DNA of 64,000 nucleotides from Buxus sempervirens. Taxonomy: Eukaryota > Streptophyta > Magnoliopsida > Buxales > Buxaceae. How positions within the stretch are numbered: the first letter of the stretch is position 1; every line of letters begins with the position of its first letter. The position numbers were made by a program, and so were the translations under genes. This document shows positions 1-11,201 of the stretch, in pieces. The notes beneath the pieces are model-generated. The model was given only the letters and a program-made list of their open reading frames with translations. It was not told where the DNA came from and made no database searches. The stretch spans positions 8,798,858 through 8,862,857 of the forward strand of contig OX387190.1 in the NCBI GenBank assembly GCA_947561395.2. The letters run 5' to 3'.

Positions 1-32
1 ATTTTATTTTTATAAAAATTAGGGATTTTACA
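1..32 (-). mobile_element. Terminal fragment of an LTR
   Basis: The window opens inside an AT-rich sequence ending in gggattttaca. Read on the minus strand this is a TGTAAAATCCC start, the same LTR start seen at 1322, 49650 and 57887. Only 32 bases are visible, so neither family nor TSD can be checked. Established: Ty3/gypsy LTRs begin TG and end CA. Confidence 0.45.
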
Positions 33-921
33 ACTTAAGTGGTGTAGGTCCCCTTTGTTTATTTTTATCTCTTCCATTAAGTAATCTTAGTCTGATTGGG
101 CGGACCCTATTGGAAGGCCCACAGAATCCCAAATGGACTAAGGTGTAACCCATATGTCCCTTTTGTGGGCTTAATCTAAGCCTCAAAGCCCTTCAGGGTT
201 TTGGGTTAAGTTTCAATTAATTTTATTAAATTGAGGTTAAAAGAAGTTAGCATTAAGGTTTATGCCTTTAGTGGGCCTGGATGATATGTGGGTCCCTTTG
301 ATGGGCCTCACAATGGTTCCCCTTTTGATTTATTATCTTAGTTTTAATTTGATTCTAAATATGCTAGGTATGGGCTTGAGGCCCATCTCCTAAGCTTAGG
401 TTTGAAGGCCTAAGGCTTTTGTGGGTGAGCGATGTGGATCCCTCCCTTTTTGGTAAACGGGTTTCTCTTTGAAAGAGATTGGGCCCAATAGGCCCAAACC
501 CTAAGTCCTGGCCAAACCAACTAAAAGTATCCAAGCATGTCTCAAATCAGGCTTTAATTGGGCCTCAAGGGGTATGGCCCTTAATTAGGTTAATTCTTGT
601 TTAATTAATCAAAGTGGGTTGGTTGGAACGGGTGGGCCTAGTTGGAAGGCCCATCGGCACTCAATTTGGGCCCAAGGCCCATCTTGGGTTATGGGAGAGC
701 CCAAAACCCTATTGGATTTATTTGATTTAATTAAAAGGGACTTAAAATTTAGTTAGGAAACCAAAATCTACATTTTTTATTTTTCTGGGTTTCACTGAAA
801 GACAATTTGGTCAAACCCTTTTTATTCACGATCGAAATTAGATTTCGGTCACGCTAAAAATAAGCATGACCGAAATTTAATTTCGGCTATGAAAAATATA
901 TGCGTGACCTAAGTCTCCGGC
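33..921 (-). mobile_element. Fragment of a Tat/Ogre-like LTR
   Basis: This stretch has no gene. Its complement resembles the 3' part of the E3 LTR (about 13785-14600). In both, a cluster of short inverted repeats (here around 840-905, cggtcacgc/gcatgaccg) is followed by a long tract rich in gggcccaa and ggccttccaac-type motifs. The agreement is by eye and is similarity of layout and motifs rather than close identity. The piece is cut on both sides by other LTRs, at 32 and at 922. It is the oldest recognisable layer of the stack. Confidence 0.45.
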
Positions 922-1321
922 TGTAACACCCCGGTTCCAGGTCAATTATTCCAAACCCAAGGAGTTATTGAATGTGACCAAAGCAACTAAAAATCTAGAA
1001 CAACTTAAAACTTTTACTAATTTCATTATCAGAGTTATGTACGGAAACATGATATAATGTTTAATAACAAGTAATCTTTAACATTTAAAATTTTTATTCA
1101 AACTCATAAGCTAGTTTATAACTACATTTACTACCCCTCTTACATACTAGCCCAATGCTCGTCGTCCTCGCCAAGAGTACCTGAAAAATGGGGAAAACTG
1201 GAGTGAAATAAATCTCAACAAGTAGCAATGTGCATGCATTAAAACAATATATGTAATTTTATAAAATGAGTCATGAGGTGTGCGACTAAACAGATCAACA
1301 ATAATAGAAATTAATAAATAA
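922..1321 (-). mobile_element. LTR Y0, left part (minus strand)
   Basis: It starts tgtaacaccccggttccagg, the complement of a chromovirus LTR 3' end. It continues like Y2 at 58150-58330, including the block with a short stem near 1204-1217, agtagcaatgtgcatgc, and gtcatgaggt. It breaks off at 1321, where E1 starts, and related sequence resumes at 61490-62958. The left flank is ccggc. The right end lies beyond a later insertion, so its TSD cannot be tested. Confidence 0.6.
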
Positions 1322-1887
1322 TGTAAAATCCCAAATTTTAATGAAATTAAAATTTATTATTTTAGTAATTAATTAATGTCAATTGGCAAAATTATACAGA
1401 TTTGGAGATCAAAAAGGGTTGATCGGAGTTCTCGGGTGAACCCGCTTGGAAAATTTTATTTATGAAGGTGATGAAAAATTATTTAATTATATTTTGGAGG
1501 CTTAAGATGGTTGATGAGGTGGCAAATATGAGATATTAACTAAATTAGGGTGCTGGTGTAGGGAAAATTGGTGAATGTAGCACTAGGGGATCATGAGTTT
1601 AAGTTGCTGAAGGCAGCAACTGCCATTCAGCTTATTGGTTCATTTGGCATTTGAGCAACTGAAGTGGAGATCTCAGAGAGAAGATGAAGGAGAGCTAGGG
1701 TTTGGAGTCTAAGCTGGAGAATTTCTGGTGATCAGAGAATTATTTTGTTGGCTGTTAGTCTCTGTTCAAGTTAGAGTTGAGAGCTTCTGCAACAACAACT
1801 CAATTTCATCCAGGAGCAGAAATCTCAACAACTTCTATCCAATTTCAGGTGAGAATATTGTATTAGGTTAGATTTTTGTGCGTTACA
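1322..1887 (+). repeat. E1 5' LTR, internally deleted and of X type
   Basis: It begins tgtaaaatcccaaatttt and ends gtgcgttaca, three bases before the primer site. At 566 bp it is far shorter than the 2.6-kb 3' LTR. Its sequence follows the start of LTR X (complement of 57887 back to 57345, continuing at 54894), including gtattaggttagatttt. It then jumps straight to the last bases of an X-type end, ggcgttaca. The simplest reading is an X-type LTR that lost about 3.2 kb internally. It does not align with the 3' LTR at 49650 after the first 20 bases. Confidence 0.6.
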
Positions 1888-1890
1888 AGA

Positions 1891-1901
1891 TGGTATCAGA
1901 G
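1891..1901 (+). other. Primer binding site of E1 (initiator-Met tRNA)
   Basis: The bases tggtatcagag match the complement of the plant initiator-Met tRNA 3' end, the usual primer site of chromoviruses. It lies three bases after the LTR end. A second, imperfect copy, tggtatcaaag, follows at once at 1903, so the site is partly duplicated. Confidence 0.8.
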
Positions 1902-2059
1902 ATGGTATCAAAGAAAAATAGGATCCTAACCCTAAGTAGTAGACCTATAGGTGGTTTTGGGGATGTGTGATATGCTAGATAATACCTTAAATAATTTTCT
2001 AGGATGAGAGATCCTTTTTACCTAACTAAATTTTGTCTTTTTGCAGTTGATCTTTCGCC

Positions 2060-2250
2060 ATGAACACTAGAGTGAGAGGCAGAGGTAGAGCAGCATCTGT
2101 TCCTAGGATGATGCCAGCTGAGGAGATAGAACCATTTGTGGCCCCACAGGCATAGCCATATGTAGACCCTCCAGCTGTGGGTCTGATAGAGCAACCTATT
2201 CCTCCTCCACCACTTGCTGTTGCTCGTGGCCCACAGGAGGATATTTGGAG
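2060..2250 (+). pseudogene. gag, N-terminal part (E1)
   Basis: It encodes the N-terminus of the Gag structural protein that would package element RNA into virus-like particles. The ATG at 2060 opens a basic start (MNTRVRGRGR), like the gag start of E2 at 35229 (MAPRPRGRGR). A TAG stop falls at about 2153. The coding sequence is cut at 2250 by solo LTR Y1. The codon pattern across the cut is preserved: the codon beginning at 2246 continues correctly from 6011 onward. The stop plus the insertion make it non-functional. Confidence 0.75.
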
Positions 2251-2370
2251 TGTAACGCCCCGCACCCGGGTCAGTGCAAACCGGCACCCAACCTGAACCC
2301 GGATCGCTACCGTAACAACCCCAATTTAGTTCAACAACCAAATCCGAGGTGTTACTGGCCCATAACAAAT

Positions 2371-4183
2371 TGTGAGACATGGAAAAATCAATTTAATGAT
2401 TTCCTCAATCATCACATGGGATTAAATTAAACAAAGAGTCGCCACCATTCAATTTAGGTGTGAATGGACACCAAAATATCAAATAAGCACAAAAGGCAAA
2501 TTTTAGGGCAAAATATCCCTCCTAAAAAAAACAACTAGAGATGGGTAAGGGGATTAAGTTATGAACAGGGGAAGGTGTTAGGCACCCCTATTCATCCACA
2601 CAAGGTGGTTGCCAGGTATTGGTTCATGTTAAAATTAAGGAAAAAGCTTGCTATAAAAATCAGGAAAATCACAAAAAAGGCAAAAATATATGGTTTTTTT
2701 CATATGAATATTCTGATTGATCCAGAACTTTCAAATATGATCATACCATTCCTAGGGTTTCATGATCAAAACAAAATTGAGATAAAATCAAACAAAATCA
2801 ATTTAAAGTGAAAAATCCAAAAATCTGGCTTCAAATCAAAATTCTAGAAATCTGGAAAAATATGATTTTTATAAAATATTTCAAATTTTAACTTGAACAG
2901 TCCAGGACATAGATAAAGCCCAAATTTCACATTAAATCATAAAATAAAAACAAAAAAATATCCATATTGATGAAAAACACCAAAAGGTGAGAACTGAGAC
3001 CGTAGGGTCTTCTCTCAATAATGAAAAACAATTTAAAAACCATATCATGAAATCCTAGAATTTATTTTCAGGCCTCTGGATTCAGATCTATCATATTGAT
3101 CATGATAAATCCAAAATCCTAGCCTAAAACCACAAAAATCATGGAAACAGTGCTGTAGGTGCAAAAGTGGCAAAAATCCAAATTTTATCAAAAAGTGGGG
3201 ATCTCATGCTATAAACATCATAGATTCATGTAATTCATTCAGATATATCATAAAAAGCATTAAAACATGATCAGGATATTCAAAATAGCCATATCTCACA
3301 GATTAGAGCACATGGGGGTCTACCCTACGGATCCACCTGTTCTCTTTTCCCCTAGTTCTCTCTTCACGTTTTACGGTTAGAGAGACTCTTGAGGTACTTA
3401 GAGATAGGTTTGGTTACACAAACACAATCACAGGCCTTATTCTATGAAAAGAAAAAAACAGATATGGGGTTCTATTCTAGGGATCCACCTGTTCCCCTTT
3501 CCCCTAGTTCTCTCTTCACGTTTTACGGCTAGAGAGACCCTTGAGGTACTTGGAGACAAGTTTAGGAATACAAAAACAGATATGACCTTATTCTACAGCA
3601 ATAGAGATGATCCTATTACTTCTAGAATTGAAGACAGAAAATAAAAAGGGATAGGGGACTTACCTGGATTGAGCAGGCAGAGCAGCAGGGATTCCTTTCC
3701 TTCTCTTGGAGCTTTTGATTCTTCAAAATTTCGTGGCCCTTAGCTAGAGGAGAGGGCTTCTATTTATAGACACACCCAGGGGTATAATTGGTCCAAGGTT
3801 TGGCAAGATAGAGTTTCAGTTTGAGTTAAACACAAGATCATGCCAATCCTTTATCCACAAGGATAAATGAGATAATTCGAACAGATAAATAAGATAATTC
3901 GCTTATCCAAGAGAGATATTTGGGTGCAGATAAGACTCAAAAATAAAAAAGGTAAAATTCGCACAAAGACCCCCGTGCCCGTATATATATTACGGTCGCG
4001 CCCTGCCCGTATTATTAATACGGGCATGCCGTGACCGTATATCAACTGCAGGTATGACCAGTCCGTAGACAAAATACGGTCATGACCAATTTGGCCAGAT
4101 TTTACACTTTTTTGACCTGTTTCAAATCCCAATTAATATTTTCAATTATTTTCTCATTTTTAGTGCAATTTGGGGTGTCTACA
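2371..4183 (-). mobile_element. Z1: solo LTR (non-chromovirus Ty3 type) inside Y1
   Basis: On the minus strand it starts tgtagacacccca and ends catgtctcaca. Its 1813 bp match Z2 (46544-48362, 1819 bp) end to end by eye. It contains a repeated block of about 140-160 bp (near 3301-3640) around the motif gaacaggtggatcc, and a cluster of inverted repeats at 3965-4100 built on cccgtat/atacggg. No TSD is visible: the flanks are caaat and catgc. I see no coding capacity. The TGTAGACACCCC start and a gcgactctttg motif near the end suggest a Tat/Ogre-type LTR, but no internal domain is present to prove it. Confidence 0.7.
3761..3770 (-). promoter_or_regulatory. TATA box of LTR Z1
   Basis: The minus strand reads tctataaata, matching the ctataaatag of Z2 at 46971. 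It lies about 420 bp inside the LTR, downstream of the inverted-repeat cluster, which fits a U3 promoter. Activity is inferred only. Confidence 0.55.
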
Positions 4184-6010
4184 CATGCATGATTAAACAG
4201 TTAATATAAGTAAAGTAGCAGTTCATGCACGATTAAGCAACATCGACTAATAAGGCTCGCATAATCATTTACACCATTCATGAACACAAAACAGTTTGAT
4301 AAACAGTTCTAGAAATGAATTTCAGCAAGTTTTATTATGAGAATACAATAGTCAAATCAGTAACATAATTCACACATTGCCAGGATGTACTAAGTAGTCA
4401 CATCCGACCAATATCTCAATCACATGCCTCCCGCATGTATACAATAATAATACCAAGTGTTGTGATTTCAGTGTCATTGTAGGACTCACAAAGATAGATA
4501 AACCTTTTGAGATGATTCTCAACCAATTGCTATACCACCGTGCGACTTAGGAGCGATGCTACTAATGATACTCAAGCCCCATGCAGCGTAGCTTAGACAA
4601 GAGCCGTAGTCACCGACTTATTGCACACGTACCCATCAGAGTTGGCATGTACCACTAGCATGCAACACCAGAATCAATACATGGAAATGGTCGCTTATCC
4701 ACTTGTACAGGGAATCACCAGCGGCTCACCGGGGTGTCCCTCCAGACATAGGACCTTCCCAGACAAACTAACTTGCAAAGGAAGCGCGTCGCAAATAGGA
4801 GTAACTCAACCCAAATGACATATCTCTCAGCTATCTAGCCACGACTATGGATCCATAACCAGCTATGCCCACTAGACTCCAAAAATTCCCTAAAGTATCA
4901 TATTTCTATAAGGTATGGTGCCTAGTGGCATATAATGGTTATATCTGTACATTTACTTCAATATCTGTTCATCTGAATTCTGAATTCTCTTTAGAATGTA
5001 TTCTGATTTATAATGTCATTTAGAGGTGTTTTGATAATCAAAGTGTAGTTAGGATTTTTCCAAAATCACATTTCTCAATTACCTTTGAAACTCGGCAACT
5101 AATGTCCTAAATATCTCCCTAATTTATTTTTCTTTAAAACCGGGATTTAGATAGTTTATTTTGGTCTTAAAATACCTTAATCAATCATTAAAATTGTCTA
5201 AAAATAGTTTAGAATTGAATTAGGTTCGAAATTATGAAAATCTGGAATTTCTGCTTAGAGCGCCTAGGATCGCTTAGGATCACCCTGGCGGTCCCTGGTC
5301 AGCGGTAGTTCAAATTCGAACGCCCGCGGTCTGTCGTCTCGCGGTCTACGACGTCCTAAATTTTATAACCAGCGCCGATGATCGCCGAGAACAGTCGAGG
5401 TCGGTGGTCATACAAAATCGAGCAGAAACAGTTCTAAATCATGATTTTTCTCGTCTAAACTCATTCTAATGTATTTATAATATGCTTATCTAGCTAAATA
5501 CACCAATACATATAATAGAAACATGCGTTTGCGAGTAAACGAAGGAAAATCCAATTTCTGAAAGCAAAACGGTGTCACCTACCTCTTATACGTGCGTTCC
5601 TCTTCTTCTCTTTTGAATAGCAACCCTCTAATCTCTCCACAGTTGCAAAGCAACACTCAGAGCAAGGTAACCTGACCTTCCTCCCTTCTTCTTCTTCTTC
5701 TCTTCTCGGTCGCTCAACGTTCGTCGCTTGCGGCTGAATGATACGAGCGACAATACGATTTAGGTTATTTTATACCTATATATACTTTATGATCCCATGC
5801 ATCTCCCATGAAAACCCTCCTATACACCTCGCCCAATTAGAATACATACCTCGATATCTCAAGATCGGACGGTCAGATCTGCATCTAATTCTGGATCTCC
5901 GCTAAACTGATCACCCTCTACAATAATAAAATATTCCCATCAATCATAACCCTCAGTAATATTATTTACTATTTTAATTTATTATTTAAGGAAAAATTCG
6001 GGGTTTTACA

Positions 6011-6990
6011 TGGAGAGCCATTGGGACTATTACAGATCTAATTGGTAGAGCTGAGAGGAACCGAGGGGATGAGAGAGCCCCCAGGAGGGACCATATTGAT
6101 GACTCAGGTGCACGTGAGCTGAAAAGGTTCCGTAAGATGGGACCCCCATCTTTTGGAGGTCAGGAAGACCCCATGGAAGCTGAAAGGTGGATACTAAAGA
6201 TAGAATGGATATTTGACGGCATGGAATGCTCAGAGTGCCGACGTGTTAGACTTGCTACCTTCATGTTTGAGGGGAAGTGGTCCATTGGTGGTGTTCGATG
6301 AAGAGGAGGACTGAACCAGATCAGTAGCTCACTTGGGGATTCAGACAGCTGTTCTTTGAGCGTTATTTCACTGCTGATTTCCACCATCAGAAGGCAAGGG
6401 AGTTCATGCACATCTCCTAGGAAGGACAATCGGTCTTACAGTATGAGGCCCGATTTGATGAGTTGTCCCGATTTGCACCGCATATGGTTACCTGTGAGAC
6501 AGACATACGAGAGCATTTTGAGTAGGGGTTGAGGTCTGAGATTAGAGACCATGTATTAGTTGTGGAGTGCACCAGCTATTCTGAGTTGGTACGCCGTGCT
6601 GAGAGAGCAGAGCGTCTGATTGGTGAGAGGAAACCAGACCAGAGCAGACTCAGGGTTCCACCGAAGCAGTTTGCTCCTGCAGATAAGAAACCCAGGTATG
6701 ATGGTCATAGTAGTAGACCCAGTGGTAATCAAACTTCGAGGTCAGGCCCTCCTAGATGCCAGTAGTGTGAGAGGTTCCATGTCCTAGGGCCATGCTTCAC
6801 ACCTTATGGAGCATGTTTCCGATGTGGCAAGTTTGGGCATCGTGTCTTGGATTGTTCTTACCCTGCCACATATTAGAACTTACAAATGACCTGTCTTCCT
6901 ATGGGATCATAGCCATCGGGTGCATTGACTCAAACCCAGACTTTACTAGCACCCAAGGCACCCATAAGGCAGAGACAGCAGGGAAAGATA
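6011..6990 (+). pseudogene. gag, central and C-terminal part with zinc knuckle (E1)
   Basis: This resumes E1 gag directly after the right TSD of Y1. A retrotransposon gag core is recognisable: a proline- and glycine-rich start (GPPSFGGQEDPMEAERW), an EARFDELSRFAPHMV segment near 6440-6490, and an arginine-rich tail to about 6760. A CX2CX4HX4C zinc knuckle (CFRCGKFGHRVLDC) lies at about 6813-6854. Several stops or frame changes break it, at about 6299, 6418, 6523 and 6764. Many are TAG or TGA where the related E2 gag has Gln or Trp. The product would be the nucleocapsid part of Gag. Confidence 0.8.
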
Positions 6991-7069
6991 AGACCTCAGG
7001 GTCAAGGTGTTGCACCCAGAGCCGATCAAAGGTAGACAGCTAGAGCATTTGCAGTTGAGGCTCATGATG

Positions 7070-8468
7070 AGGAGCTTGAGGCACCAGAGCTTATGGGAGT
7101 TATACTTTTTATTTGTGGTAGATCTGCTATTAGTCTTTTTGATTCTGAAGCATCTTGATCTTTCATTACACCTTCATGTGCACATCGTATTGGATTATTG
7201 CCTACTGTTTTGGATTGTTCCTTGTTTGTGCACACACCCTTGGGGGAGACCACTAGGGTTCAAGCTATTTACAGAGACTGTATGATCAGGTTGGGTCGGA
7301 TAGAGTTACCTGGGGACTTGATTGAGCTAGATTTTAGTGGGTTTGATGTGATTCTGGGTATTGACTGGTTGTTCAGACAACATGTCATCATTGATTGTTA
7401 TAAAGGGACAGTTATAGTTAGTAAACTAGAGCAGCCAACATATTGTTTTATGTGTGAGGGTTTGGATAGCCGGATTGAGTTAGTTGCTTCTGTTGCAGTA
7501 GAAGAGACCAGGAGTGACACAGTTAGTCTTTCTGATGTGCCAGTGGTATCTAAGTTCGCAAATGTATTTCCTGAAGATCTGTTAGGATTACAACCCACTA
7601 GAGCTGTTGATTTCAGAATCCAGCTTCAGCCTGGTATGGCTCCTGTGCCTAAGCCACCTTACAGGTTGGCAAAACCTGAGCAAGATGAATTAAAGAAGCA
7701 GATAGATGAGCTTCTGGAGAAGGGATTTATTAGACCGAGCCTGTCATCATGGGGTGCACCGGTTCTTTTGTGCCAAAGAAAGATTGTAGTATACGCATGT
7801 GCATCGATTACAGGCAGCTTAACCAAGTTACGATTAAGAACAAGTACCCTTTGCCTAGGATTGACTACTTGTTTGATTAGTTGAGAGGCGCATCTTGTTT
7901 TTCCAAGATTGATTTGAGATTAGGTTATCATCAGTTAAGATTGGCTGAGGAAGATATAGAAAAAACAGCATTCCGGACTCGATATGGGCACTATGAGTTT
8001 CTAGTTATGCCGTTTGGTTTGACTAATGCCCCAACAGTTTTCATGGATAACATGAATCGAGTCTTCCATCAGTATCTGGATAACTTTGTGCTGGTTTTAA
8101 TCGATGATATTTTGGTATACTCCAAGACTCAGGAGAAGCATGTTGGACATCTAAGAATAGTACTCCATACTTTGAGGGACCATCGGTTATATGCCAAGTT
8201 TAGTAAATGCCAGTTTTGGTTGAGGCAGATCTCTTTTCTTGGCCACATCATCTCAGGTGAGGGTATTTCAGTAGACCCAACCAAGGTTCAGGCAGTTGCA
8301 GATTGGCCTAAACCTACCACAGTGACAGAGATCCGCAGTTTTCTTGGCATGGCTGGATATTACCGTCGATTTGTTGAGGGTTTGTCCAAGTTAGCAGCAC
8401 TATTGTCCAACTTGACTAAGAAGGCAGTTCCATTTAAGTGGGATGACAAGTGTGAGCAGAGTTTCTAG
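7070..8468 (+). pseudogene. Protease and reverse transcriptase (E1 pol)
   Basis: A retropepsin-like protease starts near 7093. Its active-site triplet is damaged: the codons at 7141-7149 read Asp-Ser-Glu instead of Asp-Ser-Gly, followed by a TGA at 7156. A linker (PLGETTRVQAIYRDC, VILGIDWL) leads into reverse transcriptase with [11 protein letters not shown] near 7700-7740. A one-base loss near 7770 shifts the frame. After a TAG near 7879, RT resumes with [25 protein letters not shown] and the catalytic LIDDIL (about 8098-8115), then connection sequence to a TAG at 8466. The element can no longer make an active polyprotein. Confidence 0.85.
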
Positions 8469-8471
8469 CAG

Positions 8472-9497
8472 TTGAAGCAGAGACTTACCACAACCCCAAT
8501 ATTGATTGGACCATCCATAGATAAGCCTTTCTCTATCTATTGTGATGCATCCAGGATTGGATTGGGTTGTGTGCTGATGCAGCAAGGTTGGGTTGTAGCA
8601 TATGCTTCCTGCCTGCTAAGACCTCATGAGAAGAATTACCCGCACACGATTTGGAGTTAGCAGCCATAGTCTTCGCCTTGAAGATATGGAGGCATTACTT
8701 ATACAGGGTTGAGTTCGAGATCTTCTCAGATCACAAAAGTCTGAGATACATATTTTCCCAAAGGGATCTCAACATGAGGCAAAGAAGATGGATGGATTTA
8801 TTGAAGGATTTCAGATTTTCACTGCAGTACCATCCCGGCAAGGCGAATGTAGTCGTAGATGCCTTGAGCTGTAAGGGCACCACTGACGAGACATCCATTG
8901 CCACATTAGCCACTTTCATGGCTAGTCAGTGTAGCCTTGTAGACGCAATACGTGATTGGCAGGGGAGATTGTTGAGTGAGGTTTCTGAGACTGTCAGATA
9001 TTTTACTAATAGAGATGGATTATTGAGATTTCAGGGTCGGATTTGTGTACCAACAGATGATGAAATTAAGGCAGTGATTATGGCAAAGGCTCACAGATCA
9101 AAGTATGCAGTGCATCCTGGCAACAAAAAGATGTATAGAAATTTGAAGGTAGTATATTGGTGGCTAGGAATGAAGAACGATATAGCAGAGTATGTTGCTA
9201 AGTGTCTAGTGTGCCAACAGGTCAAGGCAGAGCACATGAGACCAGAAGGGTTGCTTCAGCCCCTTCCTATTCCAGAGTGGAAGTGGGAGCACATCACCAT
9301 GGACTTTGTGAGTGGATTACCCCTTTCTCTGAGAGGGCATGATGCTATACGAGTGATTGTAGACCGTTTGACTAAGTCATCTCACTTTTTACTTATTAGA
9401 ATTAAATCAACTGCTTAATGCATTGGTAGAGCTGTATGTAAAGGAGATCATGAGATTGCATGGAGTGCCAGTATATATTGTCTCCAATCGTGATCCT
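8472..9497 (+). pseudogene. RNase H and N-terminal integrase (E1 pol)
   Basis: RNase H shows [16 protein letters not shown] near 8530 and continues in a shifted frame from about 8651 ([16 protein letters not shown], then [10 protein letters not shown]). The integrase zinc finger follows, with [11 protein letters not shown] and CLVCQQVKA (about 9205-9230), then the first catalytic Asp in [14 protein letters not shown] stop lies at 9416. The second catalytic Asp is replaced by Asn (codon 9486-9488, within VSNRDP). The domain is cut at 9497 by E2 and continues at 48759. The TSD atcct (9493-9497) lies inside the coding sequence, and the reading frame across the cut is consistent. Confidence 0.85.
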
Positions 9498-10329
9498 TGT
9501 GAAACCTCATTCCAATATCCCTAGCACACCCTAATCCGTGAGCCTGATGTGTAAGTGAAGCTGGAGAAGCTCAAGCCTAAAGCCGGTCGAAGTGGCTAAG
9601 CCCTGGGTTGTTAGCAACCTGTGAAGGTGAGCCTTCCTTCCTTGAGAAATTCCTAAATGATTGGGTAGATTATTTTAGAGATGAGATAATGAGATAATAT
9701 GCTAAGTGTTGATTGGTATTATGTGCAATAGGAGGAGTGGCAAAACTGTAAAATAAAGTGTTTGGTGGAAGACACTTAAGTGAAGGAAAAACCAAAGGGG
9801 ACTCCACACGACCAAACCTTTCCCTAAACCTTTCTTCCTCTCCTCTTCTCTCACACTCTCATTTCCTCTCCCATATCTTCTCCATCTTCCCCCATCCCTT
9901 TCCAACTCATTGGAGGTGCTAGCCTGCAAGAAAAGAGAAAGAAGAATACCACAAGAAGCCATTCTCGTTTGGGGTTTGCTTGGAGTTTTGGGAGAAATCA
10001 ACCAAGAAGCCAGTAAGGAGTTGTTCGTGAGTTGCATCAGAGGCTAAACAACTTGCTTAGTTGATTGCAAGAGCTAAGCAACACCACCCTTCCCCTTGTT
10101 TTCCAATTTCGGCCAAAATCGCATGTTTACATGAATGTTAGGGTTGAGATGTGAAAACGAGTCCTAGGCCAAATGGGAGGGATTTCTTTGAGGGGTTTTG
10201 TTGGTAGTAGATATCTACACATGCTAGGAGTAATTTAGAGCCCAAAAACATCAGGATTGAGTGAGATTTGAGAAAGATCAAAATCTCCAAAAGTTTGGAT
10301 TTCAGGAACTGTCAAAAACCCAGCTGCCT

Positions 10330-10512
10330 GAACAGCCGCTCGAGCGCGGCATCGGGCGGTAGTTTTAGGTAGTCTTAGGAAGTGATTTAAGGCATGGCCA
10401 CTCGAGCGACTCTCGAGCGATTGTTCTAGCGATTGTCTTAACAGAGAAACCCGAGAGCTAATTCCTGGCCGCTTGAAGCAGGCTCGAGCGACCCATCGAG
10501 CGCCCTTACCAG
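10330..10512. repeat. CTCGAGCG-rich GC island in E2 LTR
   Basis: Short palindromic motifs of the form ctcgagcg recur at least five times in under 200 bp, inside otherwise AT-rich LTR sequence. A counterpart in the 3' LTR is at about 44905-45070. Comparable islands with related motifs are in the E1 3' LTR (50596-50870) and V (56170-56435). The function is unknown. Confidence 0.6.
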
Positions 10513-10914
10513 ATTCTCCCAAATTTGAGTTTTTAGCCCAGATTGAACTACCCCTTTGTTTTTATTCAAATTCAACCTATGTATAAGTGAAAGTTAGGTG
10601 TCTAGGAGGTGTTCCAACTGGAAGTATCTCAAAATTCCAAAGAACAAGGATATTGGGCACGTTTTGCCAAAGAAGGTCCTACCGAGAGTTTCTGTCCCAG
10701 ATTACCATAAAAGTAGGATAACTTGATTCCACCACTTCAAACACTTTCCAATTAACCATTAGAAGGAGAAAACAAAAGCCAAAACCAAGTTGTACAAGTA
10801 TCCCAAGAGTTGAGGCATAGGTTTCCAAATTGAGTCATGAAAGGTAGAGAATTTCTGAAAAACCAAATCTATACCATTGACCATCAATGTGAGTACACCA
10901 CACCTGAAATTATG

Positions 10915-11145
10915 GGCTTCAGCCTGGTATTTAACACGTAGTATGAAGGGCATTGGCCCGTATCACAATTGTATGACTCGAGGGCTTTGGCCCGTTACTG
11001 TATTATGAGATGGAAAAAGGGCAGTGGCCCCAATGACATTGAGTATTATTGAACAGAGGGCTTCGGCCCCACATTTGACATAAATGGTATGAAAGGCAGT
11101 GGCCCTGAAGTTCATGAGATTTATATAGGGCATTGGCCCATTTGT
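10915..11145. repeat. Palindromic GGGCNNNGGCCC repeat series in E2 LTR
   Basis: About seven imperfect copies of a 12-bp palindrome-like motif (gggcattggcccg, gggctttggcccg, gggcttcggcccc and variants) are spaced at roughly 30-45 bp. The same series appears in the 3' LTR at about 45480-45715. A minus-strand version is near 63880-63990 in the last LTR of the window. Confidence 0.65.
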
Positions 11146-11149
11146 TTAG

Positions 11150-11154
<5 letters not shown>

Positions 11155-11197
<43 letters not shown>
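11155..11197. repeat. TA dinucleotide microsatellite
   Basis: About 43 bp of TA repeats lie in the 5' LTR of E2. The 3' LTR counterpart, at 45725-45753, is shorter and is interrupted by a G. Confidence 0.9.

Positions 11198-11201
<4 letters not shown>

Larger units (their letters stand above)
2251..6010 (-). mobile_element. Y1: solo LTR inserted in E1 gag, itself interrupted by Z1
   Basis: It starts tgtaacgccccgcaccc and ends ggggttttaca. It is flanked by a perfect 5-bp TSD, tggag (2246-2250 and 6011-6015), and is inverted relative to E1. Without Z1 (2371-4183) it is about 1.95 kb and has no internal genes, so it is a solo LTR left by LTR-LTR recombination. The block at 4578-4815 is nearly the same as 58543-58782 in Y2. 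It contains a GC-rich patch with cgcctagg-type motifs at about 5255-5410. The stretch around Z1 lacks sequence present in Y2 (about 57990-58250), so a deletion accompanied or followed the Z1 insertion. Confidence 0.85.

Noticed and set aside
3444..3644. Small plus-strand frame in Z1
   Set aside because: It falls in the duplicated LTR block and is not kept as a protein in Z2.
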